Shown piece by piece: positions 46,899-56,635 of a DNA stretch of 64,000 nt. Position 1 is the stretch's first letter. Every line of letters starts with the position of its first letter. The notes under the pieces were generated by a model. That model did not search any database, was not told the origin of the DNA, and saw only the letters and a list, made by a program, of their open reading frames with translations. Where the stretch lies: contig NZ_JBBPCO010000003.1 in NCBI RefSeq assembly GCF_038070005.1, positions 62,001-126,000 on the forward strand, given 5' to 3'. Source of the DNA: Thermithiobacillus plumbiphilus (GTDB lineage Bacteria > Pseudomonadota > Gammaproteobacteria > Acidithiobacillales > Thermithiobacillaceae). The translations under genes were made by a program, and so were the position numbers.

Positions 46899-47794
46899 GG
46901 GAAGACGCGCTCGTGCAGCATGCTCAGAAGATACTGGCCGTAACCATTCTTTTTCAGGGGCTGGGCCAGGCGCTCGACTTGTGAGGCATCGATGTAGCCC
47001 ATGCGATAGGCAATCTCTTCGGGGCAGGCGACCTTGAGCCCCTGGCGCTGTTCGATGGTCTCGATGAACTGGGCGGCCTGCAGCAATGACTCATGCGTGC
47101 CGGTATCGAGCCAGGCGCTGCCGCGCCCAAGGATCTCGACCTGGAGCTGCTTCATGGCGAGATAGCGGGCGTTGACATCGGTGATCTCGAGCTCACCGCG
47201 CGGGGACGGGCGGATCTCGCGGGCGATGTCCACCACCTGGGCATCATAGAAGTACAGGCCAGTCACCGCATAGCTCGAACGGGGTTGCGTGGGCTTTTCC
47301 TCCAGGCCCACAGCTCGCCCGGAGGCATCGAACTCGACCACGCCATAGGCACGCGGGTCCTTGACGTGATAGCCGAACACGGTGGCGCCCTGGGGCTGCT
47401 GGCAGGCGCGCTGCAGAATGTCGCTCAGGTCATGGCCGTAGAAGATGTTGTCGCCGAGCACCAGGGTGCAGGGGTGCTGGTTGATGAACTCGCGGCCAAT
47501 GAGAAAGGCCTGGGCCAGGCCATCGGGCGAGGGCTGCTCGGCATAGGAGAAGTCCAGCCCCCAGTCCGAGCCGTCGCCGAGTAGCTGCGCAAAGCGCGGC
47601 AGGTCCTCAGGCGTGGAGATGATCAGGATCTCGCGTATCCCCGCCAGCATCAGCGTGGACAGGGGATAGTAGATCATCGGCTTGTCGTAGATGGGCATGA
47701 GCTGTTTGCTCACTGCCCGCGTCAGGGGATAAAGCCGGGTGCCAGAGCCCCCGGCCAGTATGATGCCCTTGCGGGCCGCGCTGCTGCCGTGCAT
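46895..47794 (-). CDS. rfbA: Glucose-1-phosphate thymidylyltransferase RfbA
   Basis: First enzyme of dTDP-rhamnose synthesis, 299 residues. The nucleotide loop [22 protein letters not shown] and L-G-D-N-I-F-Y-G-H are intact. It lies 20 bases after galU, consistent with a galU-rfbACDB operon fed by glucose-1-phosphate. Confidence 0.97.
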   Translation of the reverse strand: MHGSSAARKGIILAGGSGTRLYPLTRAVSKQLMPIYDKPMIYYPLSTLMLAGIREILIISTPEDLPRFAQLLGDGSDWGLDFSYAEQPSPDGLAQAFLIGREFINQHPCTLVLGDNIFYGHDLSDILQRACQQPQGATVFGYHVKDPRAYGVVEFDASGRAVGLEEKPTQPRSSYAVTGLYFYDAQVVDIAREIRPSPRGELEITDVNARYLAMKQLQVEILGRGSAWLDTGTHESLLQAAQFIETIEQRQGLKVACPEEIAYRMGYIDASQVERLAQPLKKNGYGQYLLSMLHERVFP

Positions 47795-47814
47795 GCAAAA
47801 CTCTTCTTTGGTGG

Positions 47815-48735
47815 TTACTTCACTTCACTGGCGACCTTGGCAAGCATATCACGCTCCTCACCATTTAGCTCCTGGCAGCATTCGCTCAAATACTGGGCGA
47901 AGCCCTGCCCCACCTGGGGGTGCTTGAGGGCGTACTCGACGGTGGCCTTGAGGTAGCCGAGCTTGTCGCCGCAGTCAAAGCGCTTGCCCTCGAAGGAGTA
48001 GGCGAGGATCTGCTTTTCCGAGAGCAGGCCGGCGATGCCGTCGGTGAGCTGGATCTCGCCGCCGGCGCCCTTGGGCGTCTGCTCCAGGTGATGAAAGATG
48101 CGCGAGGGCAGGATGTAGCGGCCGATCACGGCCAGATTGGAGGGGGCGTGCTCGGGCGCCGGCTTCTCGACGATGCCGCTGACCTGGAACAGCCTGTCGT
48201 CCCAGGGGCGGCCATCCACCACGCCATAGCTCTTGGTCTCGGCACGCGGTACTTCCTGCACCGCCAGGATGCCGACATTGAAGCGATCGTAGCGCTCGAC
48301 CATCTGCGAGAGCACCGGCTGCTCGGCCATGATCAGGTCATCGGCGAGCAAGACGGCAAAGGGCTCGTCATTGATCACGGGCTTGGCCATGAGCACCGCA
48401 TGCCCCAGGCCCAGCGGCTGGCTCTGGCGGATGAACACGGCGCTGACGTGGCTCGGGAGGATGCGGCGCACCTGCTCCAGCATGGCATGCTTTTGCCGGG
48501 CTTCGAGTTCCATCTCCAGTTCATAGGAGACGTCGAAGTGATCGGCGATGGCGCGCTTGCCCCGTCCGGTGATGAAGATGAGCTGATCGCAGCCGGCGGC
48601 AATGGCCTCCTCGGCGGCATACTGGATCAGGGGCTTGTCCACGACCGGCAACATCTCCTTGGGACTGGCCTTGGTGGCCGGCAGAAATCGCGTGCCCAAG
48701 CCACCCACCGGAAATACCGCTTTGCGAATCTTCAT
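47815..48735 (-). CDS. galU: UTP-glucose-1-phosphate uridylyltransferase GalU
   Basis: Makes UDP-glucose from UTP and glucose-1-phosphate. 306 residues with [24 protein letters not shown] and the L-A-D-D-L-I segment. The ATG at 48735 has an AGGGGG site. UDP-glucose feeds Ugd (53508-54890) and probably the WbaP enzymes. Confidence 0.96.
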   Translation of the reverse strand: MKIRKAVFPVGGLGTRFLPATKASPKEMLPVVDKPLIQYAAEEAIAAGCDQLIFITGRGKRAIADHFDVSYELEMELEARQKHAMLEQVRRILPSHVSAVFIRQSQPLGLGHAVLMAKPVINDEPFAVLLADDLIMAEQPVLSQMVERYDRFNVGILAVQEVPRAETKSYGVVDGRPWDDRLFQVSGIVEKPAPEHAPSNLAVIGRYILPSRIFHHLEQTPKGAGGEIQLTDGIAGLLSEKQILAYSFEGKRFDCGDKLGYLKATVEYALKHPQVGQGFAQYLSECCQELNGEERDMLAKVASEVK

Positions 48736-48825
48736 CGTGCCCCCTTTCATGGTCCTGGTCATAGATAGTCACGAATCCTAATCCCGTCCAGAACTCGCCA
48801 CAAGTTACTAATGGCCGGATTGAAC

Positions 48826-50052
48826 CTAACGGGACCAGAGATACTTGTGCAGCAGATTCAGGCGCTCGGCCTGTTCGGGATCCTGGCGCTGGCGCTCGGC
48901 GGCCTCCCGGATGAAGGCCCAGAAGATGCCGATGAAGAGACCGACCACGCCCGCCAAGGCCACCATCAGCGTACGTTTTGGCTTGCTCTTGTAGGCCGGC
49001 GGCGTGGCGATATCAAGCACCTGGATCAGTGGCGCATTGCGGGCCTCTTCGAGGCGTGCCATTTCAACCTGTTTGGCCATCAGCTCGAACAGGGTTTCGC
49101 GGTATTTGACCTCGCGGAACTGGCGCGTGTACTCCAGCCCAAGCTCGGGCACCTTGCCGGTCGGGATCATGATGTCGCCCGCCGCTGAATTACGCTGCTC
49201 CAGACGCTTGAGGCCGGCGCGCAGTTCATCGAGCTCCTGCTGCGTCCGCTGCAGGTCCGGATTTCCGGGGGCGGCGTAGGCGCGCATGCCGGCAAGCTGC
49301 ACTTCCTTGGCGGCGATCTGGGCCCGTGCCTGTGCCACGGCCTGGATCACGGCCGAGGCCTGGGAACCCGGCTCGATCAGACCCGTTCTTTCCTGAACGC
49401 TCCTGAGCTGGTCCTCGGCATTGGCCAGATGTACCTGGGCATCCTTGAGTTGCCTCTCGAAGAAAACCCGTTTTTGCGAGGCTTCCGTCAGCGCCAGCTT
49501 GTGCGTCAGCCGGTCCAGGGCTTCTGGATAGGCATTGGCGAGCCGGGCGGCAAAACGCGGATCCTTGTCATCCACAGAGATGCTGATGATGCCGTCCTTG
49601 CCGGCCTTGACCTCGGTCCGGCCCTCCAGGGCATTGAGGGTGTCGTCGAGCGTTTTCGTTTCATAGCGCTTCTGCAGGCCGAACTGTTTGATCAGCATGC
49701 CCCTGATCTCGCGGCTCTCGAGCATGCCGATATAGAGGTCGTTGGAGTTCTTGATTCCGAGCGCGCCACCTGCCAGCCCTGCCGCACCGCCCAGAACCTG
49801 GCTCAGCATGGCGGCCGCGCCACTGTCCTGCTGCTGTGGCGGCAGGAGTTTGGTGGTGGCGGTATAGACCGGGCGCATCAGCAGGCTGATGACCACGGCG
49901 GCGAGCACAAAGAACAGGGTGACCGAGAAAATCAGCTTTTTGCGCTTGGCCAGCACGATCAAGAGATCGAGCAGGGATATCTCGTCCTCATCCTCTTCCG
50001 GCCGGTTTGAAGGATTGGGAGCCGATTCAGTGTTTGTATAGGTGTTGCTCAT
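48826..50052 (-). CDS. wzz: Polysaccharide chain-length regulator, Wzz family
   Basis: Inner-membrane protein of 408 residues with two membrane helices (about 38-60 and 365-388) and a large periplasmic coiled-coil part. Sets polymer length with Wzy. No C-terminal tyrosine kinase domain follows, so it is the O-antigen/PCP1-like or kinase-free type. It begins 6 bases after the stop of the SLBB export gene. Confidence 0.9.
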   Translation of the reverse strand: MSNTYTNTESAPNPSNRPEEDEDEISLLDLLIVLAKRKKLIFSVTLFFVLAAVVISLLMRPVYTATTKLLPPQQQDSGAAAMLSQVLGGAAGLAGGALGIKNSNDLYIGMLESREIRGMLIKQFGLQKRYETKTLDDTLNALEGRTEVKAGKDGIISISVDDKDPRFAARLANAYPEALDRLTHKLALTEASQKRVFFERQLKDAQVHLANAEDQLRSVQERTGLIEPGSQASAVIQAVAQARAQIAAKEVQLAGMRAYAAPGNPDLQRTQQELDELRAGLKRLEQRNSAAGDIMIPTGKVPELGLEYTRQFREVKYRETLFELMAKQVEMARLEEARNAPLIQVLDIATPPAYKSKPKRTLMVALAGVVGLFIGIFWAFIREAAERQRQDPEQAERLNLLHKYLWSR

Positions 50053-50058
50053 GGGCAC

Positions 50059-52527
50059 TCAGAGTCTTACGGCAATCAGGGCCGTCGTGGCAATCTGCAT
50101 CATGATCTGGGTGATGTCCCGCAATTCCCGCAGCCAGGATATCCGCTGGGTCTTGGGTGGCACTACCAGGGTGTCACCCGGCAATGCGGGATCCCCCTCG
50201 ACCCCGCGTAACCAGCCGCGCTGGGTATTGCTGATCACCGAACCATCGGCGCGGATGATGTACATGGTGCCCAGGTCGCCATCCCGGTTCGCCCCGCCAG
50301 CCTGGGCCAGATATTCCCCGAGATCGGTCCTTGGCCGGAAAATGAAGGCATTCTGGTTGAACACCGAACCCATGACGTTGACCAGTTCAGGCCGGGCAGG
50401 GATCAGCAGGCGGTCGCCGTCCTCCAGCGCCAGAGGCGGCATATCGGATAGTTCCCGGGTGCTCGGCTTGAGTCCGAGCACGATGCGGCCCTGGGGCTGG
50501 ATCTGCCGCAAACGGGCCAGCAGCGCGCGCTGCGCCTGGACCTGGGCCTGGGCGGATGCTGCGGATTCCGCACTCAAGGCCCCGGCGGCGGCACGCGCGG
50601 CACTCTGGTTGATGTCCTGTTCCAGCCGGTCGAGGCTCTCGGCCAGGCGTTCCTTTTGCATCCTGCGCACGGATTCGCGGGTGAGATTTGCGGCAAACAG
50701 ATAGGCCTGGCTGGTCAGGCCCCCCGCACGCTCGATGATCGTGGTCAGATTGTCGCCAGGCTGGACCTGATAGATGCCAGGCCGCTTGACCTCGCCCTCG
50801 AGGCGCACGAACTTGGTCTTTTTCGCTTCGGGAACCTGGACGTCATCCTTGGAGAAGATGGTGATGACATCGCCGGGCTGCAATAGCAGGTTGTTTGCGG
50901 GATGCCCTTCCAGGATTGCCTGGCCGAGGTTGAAGGGGATCAGTTCAGTGCTGAGATCACTCTGGCGGACACGCTCGATGACAGCATAGTCCCAGTTGGG
51001 CTCGGGCAGGGTACGTACCACTTCCTGCTGGGTACCTAGGGTTTTGCGGGGACTCTCCGAGGAAGGCTGCGTTGCGCCGGCATCGGCTTCATTGAGATTG
51101 GGGTCATATAGCCTGGTTCCATATTGCTTGGCTTCGTATTGCTTGGCTTCGTATTGATTGTTTTCATATTGTCTGACCGCATCGCTGGGTTGCTGCTGGT
51201 AGGGCTTGAGCTGGGCATAGAGCCGGCTCCAGTATGCCTGGTTGATCAGCGCGTCGCGGGAAGGAATCAGGTCGCGGATGCGCATGCCTTCACGCCAGGG
51301 GTAACGCCCGGGCCAGGCCACATTGCCGCGCAGGGTCACGGCATTGTCGAACCGGGTGGGCACGGCGAACACCCGCACCAGGTCGCCGTCCTGCACCGGG
51401 CGCATGCGTCCAGCGGCATCCAGCGGGAACTCGGCTATGCGCCGGCTTTCACGGTTGATGATGCGTTCGAGATTGACCTTCTGCCCATAGGCCGTGGAGG
51501 CCAGCCCGCCGGCCAGTTGCAGGAGGTCTTCCAGGCTGGTGGGGCCTTTCAGCTCATAGATGGCTGGGACATTGACATTGCCCGCCACCGCCGCCAGTGG
51601 ACCGACTGGCGGAATGAAGATGACGTCGCCCGGCAGCAATTGCACATCCCGGGATTTGTCGCCACGCAGCAGCAGATCATAGAGATCGAAGTCCACCACG
51701 ACCTGGCCATTGCGCTTGAGCTGGACATGGCGCAAAGAACCTTGCGGCGTCGGCCCGCCGGCCGCGAACAGGGCATTGACCAGCGTGCTCAGGGCGGAAA
51801 TGGTGTAGGTGCCGGGCTGCCTGGCCTGGCCCATGACAAAGACCTGGATGGAGCGTAGCTGACCAAGGCTGACATCCAGATCGAAGTTCTGGTAGACGCG
51901 GCCTATCGCGGTACGCAGATAGTCCCGTAGCGAGGAAAACTTCAAGCCGGCAACATGCACATTGCCCACGGTTGGCACATTGAAGTTACCGTAGCGGTCC
52001 ACCGTGGCCCGGTAATCGATGTCCACCTGGCCCCAGGCCCGGAGCATGATTTCATCGCCGGGGCCTACCACGTATTCCGCCGGTACCGGGGTATCCTGCA
52101 CCGGGGCGAAGGTGGAAGGAGCCTGACTGAAGAACTGATGCCCAAAAAGCGGCAGATCCGTTGAAATGCCGAGATTCTCGCCCTTGGCAAGAAATTGCTG
52201 AAAGAGGCTGGGGGCGGCTGGGGGGTTTACGGGCAGGAAGAGAGAGCTCTGCTGTCCCTGGTATTGCTTGTCAGCAGTTGCCGAGCTCGTGGACTGATTT
52301 CCGGAAATGGTTGGCTTGCCGGAACTTGGCAAAGTCTGGGGCAACAGGGAAAAGGAACCGGGCATTCCTGGCTGGCCATAAGTCGGGCTTGGCACATTCA
52401 GGCCTTGCGCGTCATTATACGCGTTCCTGGGATCCAGATTCTGCGCCTGAGCCTGTACCATCATGAACACGAACAAGACCAACAAGGCTATCGCTTTTCT
52501 CGCCCATAGCCGGGAGAATTTCGTCAT
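50059..52527 (-). CDS. Large SLBB-domain polysaccharide export protein (Wza/OtnA-like)
   Basis: Outer-membrane-associated export protein of 822 residues. A signal peptide (cleavage near Q-A-Q-A, about residue 28) is followed by a poly-export domain starting V-V-G-P-G-D-E-I-M-L-R-A-W-G (about 150). Several SLBB beta-grasp repeats follow, for example Q-A-R-Q-P-G-T-Y, G-E-V-K-R-P-G-I-Y and G-D-N-L-T-T-I-I-E-R-A-G-G. It lacks a lipobox, unlike the second Wza-like protein. An asparagine/glutamine-tyrosine-rich repeat lies in the middle. First gene of the wza-wzz-galU-rfb run. Confidence 0.9.
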   Translation of the reverse strand: MTKFSRLWARKAIALLVLFVFMMVQAQAQNLDPRNAYNDAQGLNVPSPTYGQPGMPGSFSLLPQTLPSSGKPTISGNQSTSSATADKQYQGQQSSLFLPVNPPAAPSLFQQFLAKGENLGISTDLPLFGHQFFSQAPSTFAPVQDTPVPAEYVVGPGDEIMLRAWGQVDIDYRATVDRYGNFNVPTVGNVHVAGLKFSSLRDYLRTAIGRVYQNFDLDVSLGQLRSIQVFVMGQARQPGTYTISALSTLVNALFAAGGPTPQGSLRHVQLKRNGQVVVDFDLYDLLLRGDKSRDVQLLPGDVIFIPPVGPLAAVAGNVNVPAIYELKGPTSLEDLLQLAGGLASTAYGQKVNLERIINRESRRIAEFPLDAAGRMRPVQDGDLVRVFAVPTRFDNAVTLRGNVAWPGRYPWREGMRIRDLIPSRDALINQAYWSRLYAQLKPYQQQPSDAVRQYENNQYEAKQYEAKQYGTRLYDPNLNEADAGATQPSSESPRKTLGTQQEVVRTLPEPNWDYAVIERVRQSDLSTELIPFNLGQAILEGHPANNLLLQPGDVITIFSKDDVQVPEAKKTKFVRLEGEVKRPGIYQVQPGDNLTTIIERAGGLTSQAYLFAANLTRESVRRMQKERLAESLDRLEQDINQSAARAAAGALSAESAASAQAQVQAQRALLARLRQIQPQGRIVLGLKPSTRELSDMPPLALEDGDRLLIPARPELVNVMGSVFNQNAFIFRPRTDLGEYLAQAGGANRDGDLGTMYIIRADGSVISNTQRGWLRGVEGDPALPGDTLVVPPKTQRISWLRELRDITQIMMQIATTALIAVRL
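51115..51178. repeat. 15-bp in-frame tandem repeats within the SLBB export gene
   Basis: Four related 15-base units encode Q-Y-E-N-N, Q-Y-E-A-K, Q-Y-E-A-K and Q-Y-G-T-R. Copy number change would alter a linker between SLBB domains without shifting the frame. Confidence 0.7.
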
Positions 52528-52568
52528 CCCCAACCCTTTTCGCCGCTTTGGAAAATCAAGGAAAATAA

Positions 52569-53465
52569 ATGAGAAACTCCAAAACCGGGCGCATGCCTGC
52601 CACCCTGTTGCGTTCTCTTCTTGTTGTGACGAGCCTGTTCACCTGCCATGCTGCATGGTCCCAGGACTATAGCACCGGCGCGAAACCACCCATCTCCGAC
52701 CAAATGCGCACGCCAGACGCGCCATCCTCAGGGGGATTCCTGGTTGAACCGCAAGCTGGGTCGCGGTCGGCAATGGCGCCAGAATCCGCCCCACAGGACT
52801 TGCCACGGGGATCCATTGTAGCATCAAGGCCCTGGTGGGATACAACGCTCGGCAAGACCGGGATCGCCCTGGGTGTCACCGCGCTTTCCACGCTGGGAGA
52901 CCGGGAACTGGACCGCTGGGCCAGCGAGCATCCGGATAACGATATCCGCCGGGTACTCGGAGATACCAAGGACATCCTGCCGATCTATGCCATCGGCTTC
53001 GCTGCCGCCACCAGTTTCCAGAGCCCCTGGGCCAATGAGAAGCTTGCCCATGCCTCCAGCGTGGCACTGGCGGCCACTGCCTTGACTTACGTGGAGACGG
53101 TGGCGATCAAGCAACTCGTCGGCCGGGTACGCCCCAGTGATACCAACGATCCCTATGAGTTCGAGCCTTTCGGCAGCCGCTACGATGTGCTGTTGAACGG
53201 CCCGTCCTTCCCTTCCGGACATACCTCCCTGTCCTGGGCCGTGATCACGCCCTATGCCAAGGCTTATGACGCGCCCTGGCTTTATGCCATTCCCGTGATC
53301 TCGGGGGCAGGCCGGGTGATGGATGACGCCCACTGGCTTTCGGATGTGGTGGGCGGGGCGTTTCTGGGCTATTACACGGCGGATTTTCTTTACCGGCACT
53401 TTCCCAAGGGGGATGTCGGGATGGTGTTTACCGGGAAAGGCCTGATGATCCTGAAGCAGTTTTGA
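52569..53465 (+). CDS. PAP2-family phosphatase, exported
   Basis: Phosphatase-like protein of 298 residues with a signal peptide (about 1-30). All three acid-phosphatase motifs are visible: K-x6-R-P (K-Q-L-V-G-R-V-R-P), P-S-G-H and R-x6-H-x3-D (R-V-M-D-D-A-H-W-L-S-D). It may act on undecaprenyl diphosphate or lipid A phosphates; the location in a polysaccharide locus favours the carrier lipid. Divergent from the SLBB gene with only 41 bases between them. Confidence 0.88.
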   Translation: MRNSKTGRMPATLLRSLLVVTSLFTCHAAWSQDYSTGAKPPISDQMRTPDAPSSGGFLVEPQAGSRSAMAPESAPQDLPRGSIVASRPWWDTTLGKTGIALGVTALSTLGDRELDRWASEHPDNDIRRVLGDTKDILPIYAIGFAAATSFQSPWANEKLAHASSVALAATALTYVETVAIKQLVGRVRPSDTNDPYEFEPFGSRYDVLLNGPSFPSGHTSLSWAVITPYAKAYDAPWLYAIPVISGAGRVMDDAHWLSDVVGGAFLGYYTADFLYRHFPKGDVGMVFTGKGLMILKQF

Positions 53466-53476
53466 AAGGGGCGGGC

Positions 53477-53500
53477 GGCTTGCCGCGCTTGCGGCAAGCC
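53477..53500. terminator. Perfect 10-bp hairpin between convergent genes
   Basis: GGCTTGCCGC-GCTT-GCGGCAAGCC lies 11 bases after the PAP2 stop and 7 bases after the ugd stop on the other strand. No U-run on either side, so it is a likely but unproven bidirectional transcription end. Confidence 0.55.
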
Positions 53501-53507
53501 TGCCGGA

Positions 53508-54890
53508 TCAGCGCCTGGCCAGGGAACCGGTAAAGTCTTTCACCGATGGCAGCGCCAGGCCTCTGCCGATGCCCTCGTATTCGAAGCCCAAGGGCTGGAG
53601 TTCCTCGGGGTCGTACTGATTGCGGCCATCGAGGATGATCGGGGCCTTGAGGAGGCGTTTCATGGCGGCGAAATCCGGGTGGCGGAAGGGCTTCCATTCG
53701 GTCACCAGCACCAGGGCATCCGCCCCTTCCAAGGCCTCGTACTGATGCGCCGCGAGGCTGAGCCGCCCGGCCTCGAACCACGCTGCCGGCCACTCCTTGC
53801 GAGCGGCATCCATGGCCACCGGATCATAGGCCCGCACGCTGGCGCCGGCATTCAGCAGGGCCTCGATCAGCACCCGGGCCGGCGCTTCGCGCAGGTCGTC
53901 GGTACCGGGCTTGAAGGCGAGCCCCCAGACGGCGAAGGTGTGGCCGCGCAGGTCGGACCCAAAGCGGCGGCTGAGCTTCTGGAAGAGCACCTGCTTTTGC
54001 GCGGCATTGCGGGCCTCCACGGCATCGAGCACCGGCGTGGCGTAGCCGCGCGCGTGCGCGGTGCGAATGAGCGCCTGCACGTCCTTGGGAAAGCAGGACC
54101 CACCATAGCCGCAGCCGGGATAGATGAAGTGCGAGCCGATGCGCGAATCCGAGCCGATGCCCTCGCGCACGCTCTCGACATCCACGCCCAGCAGATCACA
54201 GAGATTGGCGATCTCGTTCATGAAGGAGATCTTGGTTGCCAGGAGGGCATTGGCGGCGTATTTGGTCATCTCGGCTTCCTTCACGCCCATGTAGATGACC
54301 CGCTCGCGATTGCGGTTGAAGGGCGCGTAGAGCTTTTTCATGATCTCGCGGGCCCGTTCGCTCTCGCAGCCGACGATGATGCGATCAGGACGCATGAAGT
54401 CGGCGACGGCCGCGCCTTCCTTCAGGAATTCGGGATTGGAGACCACATCAAAGGGGATTTTGACGCCCCGGACATCGAGTTCGGCCTGGACGGCGGCGCG
54501 GACCTTGTCGGCCGTACCCACCGGCACGGTGCTCTTGTCGACGATGACACTGTAGCCATCGAGATGCCGCCCGATCTGGCGGGCCACCGCCAGCACGTAC
54601 TGCAGGTCGGCAGAACCGTCCTCGCCGGGCGGGGTACCCACGGCAATGAAGTAGACCTTGCTGTCCTGCATGGCCTCGGGCAGCTCGGTGGTGAAGTGCA
54701 GTCGATCCTCGGCGCTGTTGCGCAGCACGATCTCTTCGAGCCCCGGCTCATAGATCGGCAGGACGCCGGCCTTGAGCCCTTCGATCTTGCCGGCATCCAC
54801 ATCCACACAGGTCACGGTCCGCCCCATCTCGGCAAAACACGCCCCTGTCACCAGCCCAACATACCCCGTCCCAATCACCGTGAGATTCAC
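53508..54890 (-). CDS. ugd: UDP-glucose 6-dehydrogenase
   Basis: Oxidises UDP-glucose to UDP-glucuronate. 460 residues with the N-terminal G-T-G-Y-V-G-L-V dinucleotide loop and catalytic C266 in [10 protein letters not shown]. The start is a GTG at 54890 with a GAGGA site. It gives an acidic sugar for the exported polysaccharide, or precursors for lipid A modification. Confidence 0.96.
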   Translation of the reverse strand: MNLTVIGTGYVGLVTGACFAEMGRTVTCVDVDAGKIEGLKAGVLPIYEPGLEEIVLRNSAEDRLHFTTELPEAMQDSKVYFIAVGTPPGEDGSADLQYVLAVARQIGRHLDGYSVIVDKSTVPVGTADKVRAAVQAELDVRGVKIPFDVVSNPEFLKEGAAVADFMRPDRIIVGCESERAREIMKKLYAPFNRNRERVIYMGVKEAEMTKYAANALLATKISFMNEIANLCDLLGVDVESVREGIGSDSRIGSHFIYPGCGYGGSCFPKDVQALIRTAHARGYATPVLDAVEARNAAQKQVLFQKLSRRFGSDLRGHTFAVWGLAFKPGTDDLREAPARVLIEALLNAGASVRAYDPVAMDAARKEWPAAWFEAGRLSLAAHQYEALEGADALVLVTEWKPFRHPDFAAMKRLLKAPIILDGRNQYDPEELQPLGFEYEGIGRGLALPSVKDFTGSLARR

Positions 54891-55011
54891 GCAGCAGTCC
54901 TCAAAATTGGATTCAACCTGGGGGATGATATCGGATTCCGGCTTTTGGTGGAATGATCAGCAACAGGCGGCTCATGGCCGCCCTTGACCTGAATCGGGAG
55001 ATCCCGCACTC

Positions 55012-56526
55012 TCAGTAGGCGCCCTTGCGGGCCAGCACGACCTGCACGGTCTTTAATAGCACCACGATGTCATACCAGAGGCACCAGTTCTTGACGTACC
55101 AGGCATCGAGGTTGATGCGGTCGGTGAAAGTGGTTTCGCTGCGGCCACTGACCTGCCAGACGCCGGTGATACCGGGCCGGGCTTCCTTGTACATGTTGAT
55201 CGAGTCACCGTAGTCCGGCAGTTCACGCGCCAGTAGCGGCCGGGGGCCAACCAGGCTCATTTCGCCGATGAAGACATTCCAGAGCTGCGGCAGTTCGTCG
55301 AGGCTGGTCGCGCGGATCCACTTACCGACCCGTGTCACCCGTGGATCATTCTTGAGCTTGAAGTTGCGCGAGTATTCCTCGCGAATCTCGGGCCGCTCCT
55401 GAAGCCACTGGGCAAGTACCTCATCGGCGTTTTCGACCATGCTGCGGAATTTCAGGCATTTGAAGAGCTGACCATTGCGGCCCACGCGCTCCTGGCGCAG
55501 GAATGCCGGACCAGCATCTTCACGCCGGATCTGCCAGATGATGAACCCGATGACAGGCGAGAGCAGCAGCAACAGCAGACCCGATGTAATGACATCGAAG
55601 CTCCGCTTGAGAAACTGCGCCCCTGAGCGGCTCAGGTTGTTGCGGACTCGCAGCAGCAGGACCTCATGGCGAAAGAAGTGCGTCACTTCCATGCCCATCA
55701 GGGGTAGACCACTGATCGGCGGGACGATGTTGATGTCGTGGTGACGCAGGCTCAGACGCTGCAGCAGCTCCTGATTCTCGTAGGAAGCTCGAAAATTCAA
55801 GGCCACGACGACATGCGGATTGCCGAGACGCTCCAGGGTCAGCTCCGGATCGTCTCCGAGGATGATGACCGGGATCCGGTGGCCATTGACCTCCATGTAT
55901 TCCGGCAGGGCATTTGCATTTTCACCCGGCTTTGGCGCCACGGCGAGAAAACCAATGACGTCGAAGCCGAGCAGCGGCTCGCTCCAGAGTGCGGCAGCAG
56001 CATCCCGGGCATTCTGGCCGGCGCCAATGACGACCGTTGGACGCACCCAGCCACCCAGGCGAATCAGGGCCTTCTTGATCTGCACGCGTATCAGGGGGAT
56101 CAGCAGCAAGGCCAGCAGCCAGGTACTGATCATCCACGCCCGCGAGAACTCCCACTTGCCCACGAAACCAAGCGCCGCATCGATGATGGCGAGCGTTACG
56201 ATGACCTTGAGAATTTGCTGCAACTCGTCCCAGAAGGGCCGGCGCTGGGAATAATGGCCAAAGGCCAGGAACCAGGCGATGGCGATGCCGGACAGGAGCA
56301 CGAAAAGCAGAGAGCGCAGCTCGCCCTTGTTGCCCCACCACTCCACGAAAGCCGTGGAGAGCTCCATGAAGGACGTGCCATTCCAGACCCAGTAGCCCAT
56401 GCGTCCCAGAAAGAACGCGAGTGACAGGGCAAACAGATCTCCCAGCAGCAACAGCACCTTCGCTGCATGCGTGCTGAGCATGAAGGTTCGAAATGTAGGT
56501 TGCCGCGAAACAGCGATGTTGCTCAT
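55012..56526 (-). CDS. wbaP: Undecaprenyl-phosphate sugar phosphotransferase, WbaP type (copy 2)
   Basis: Initiating transferase of 504 residues, a paralogue of copy 1 (24664-26169) along the whole length. It shares H-Y-S-Q-R-x-P-F-W-D-E-L, [11 protein letters not shown] and the R-K-G-A-Y terminus. The catalytic domain has [16 protein letters not shown] and M-S-L-V-G-P-R-P. The ATG at 56526 is set by a perfect AGGAGG site. Two initiators suggest two polymers or a replaced cluster. Confidence 0.93.
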   Translation of the reverse strand: MSNIAVSRQPTFRTFMLSTHAAKVLLLLGDLFALSLAFFLGRMGYWVWNGTSFMELSTAFVEWWGNKGELRSLLFVLLSGIAIAWFLAFGHYSQRRPFWDELQQILKVIVTLAIIDAALGFVGKWEFSRAWMISTWLLALLLIPLIRVQIKKALIRLGGWVRPTVVIGAGQNARDAAAALWSEPLLGFDVIGFLAVAPKPGENANALPEYMEVNGHRIPVIILGDDPELTLERLGNPHVVVALNFRASYENQELLQRLSLRHHDINIVPPISGLPLMGMEVTHFFRHEVLLLRVRNNLSRSGAQFLKRSFDVITSGLLLLLLSPVIGFIIWQIRREDAGPAFLRQERVGRNGQLFKCLKFRSMVENADEVLAQWLQERPEIREEYSRNFKLKNDPRVTRVGKWIRATSLDELPQLWNVFIGEMSLVGPRPLLARELPDYGDSINMYKEARPGITGVWQVSGRSETTFTDRINLDAWYVKNWCLWYDIVVLLKTVQVVLARKGAY

Positions 56527-56635
56527 GCAAACCTCCTCACATCCGGACCGCAAAAGGATGCCTGTCGCCACTGGTGGCAGCCTGAACTGCCCCCCAGCAG
56601 CGGTGCAACGCCCAAGGACGCGCCAGCTTTAGCCT

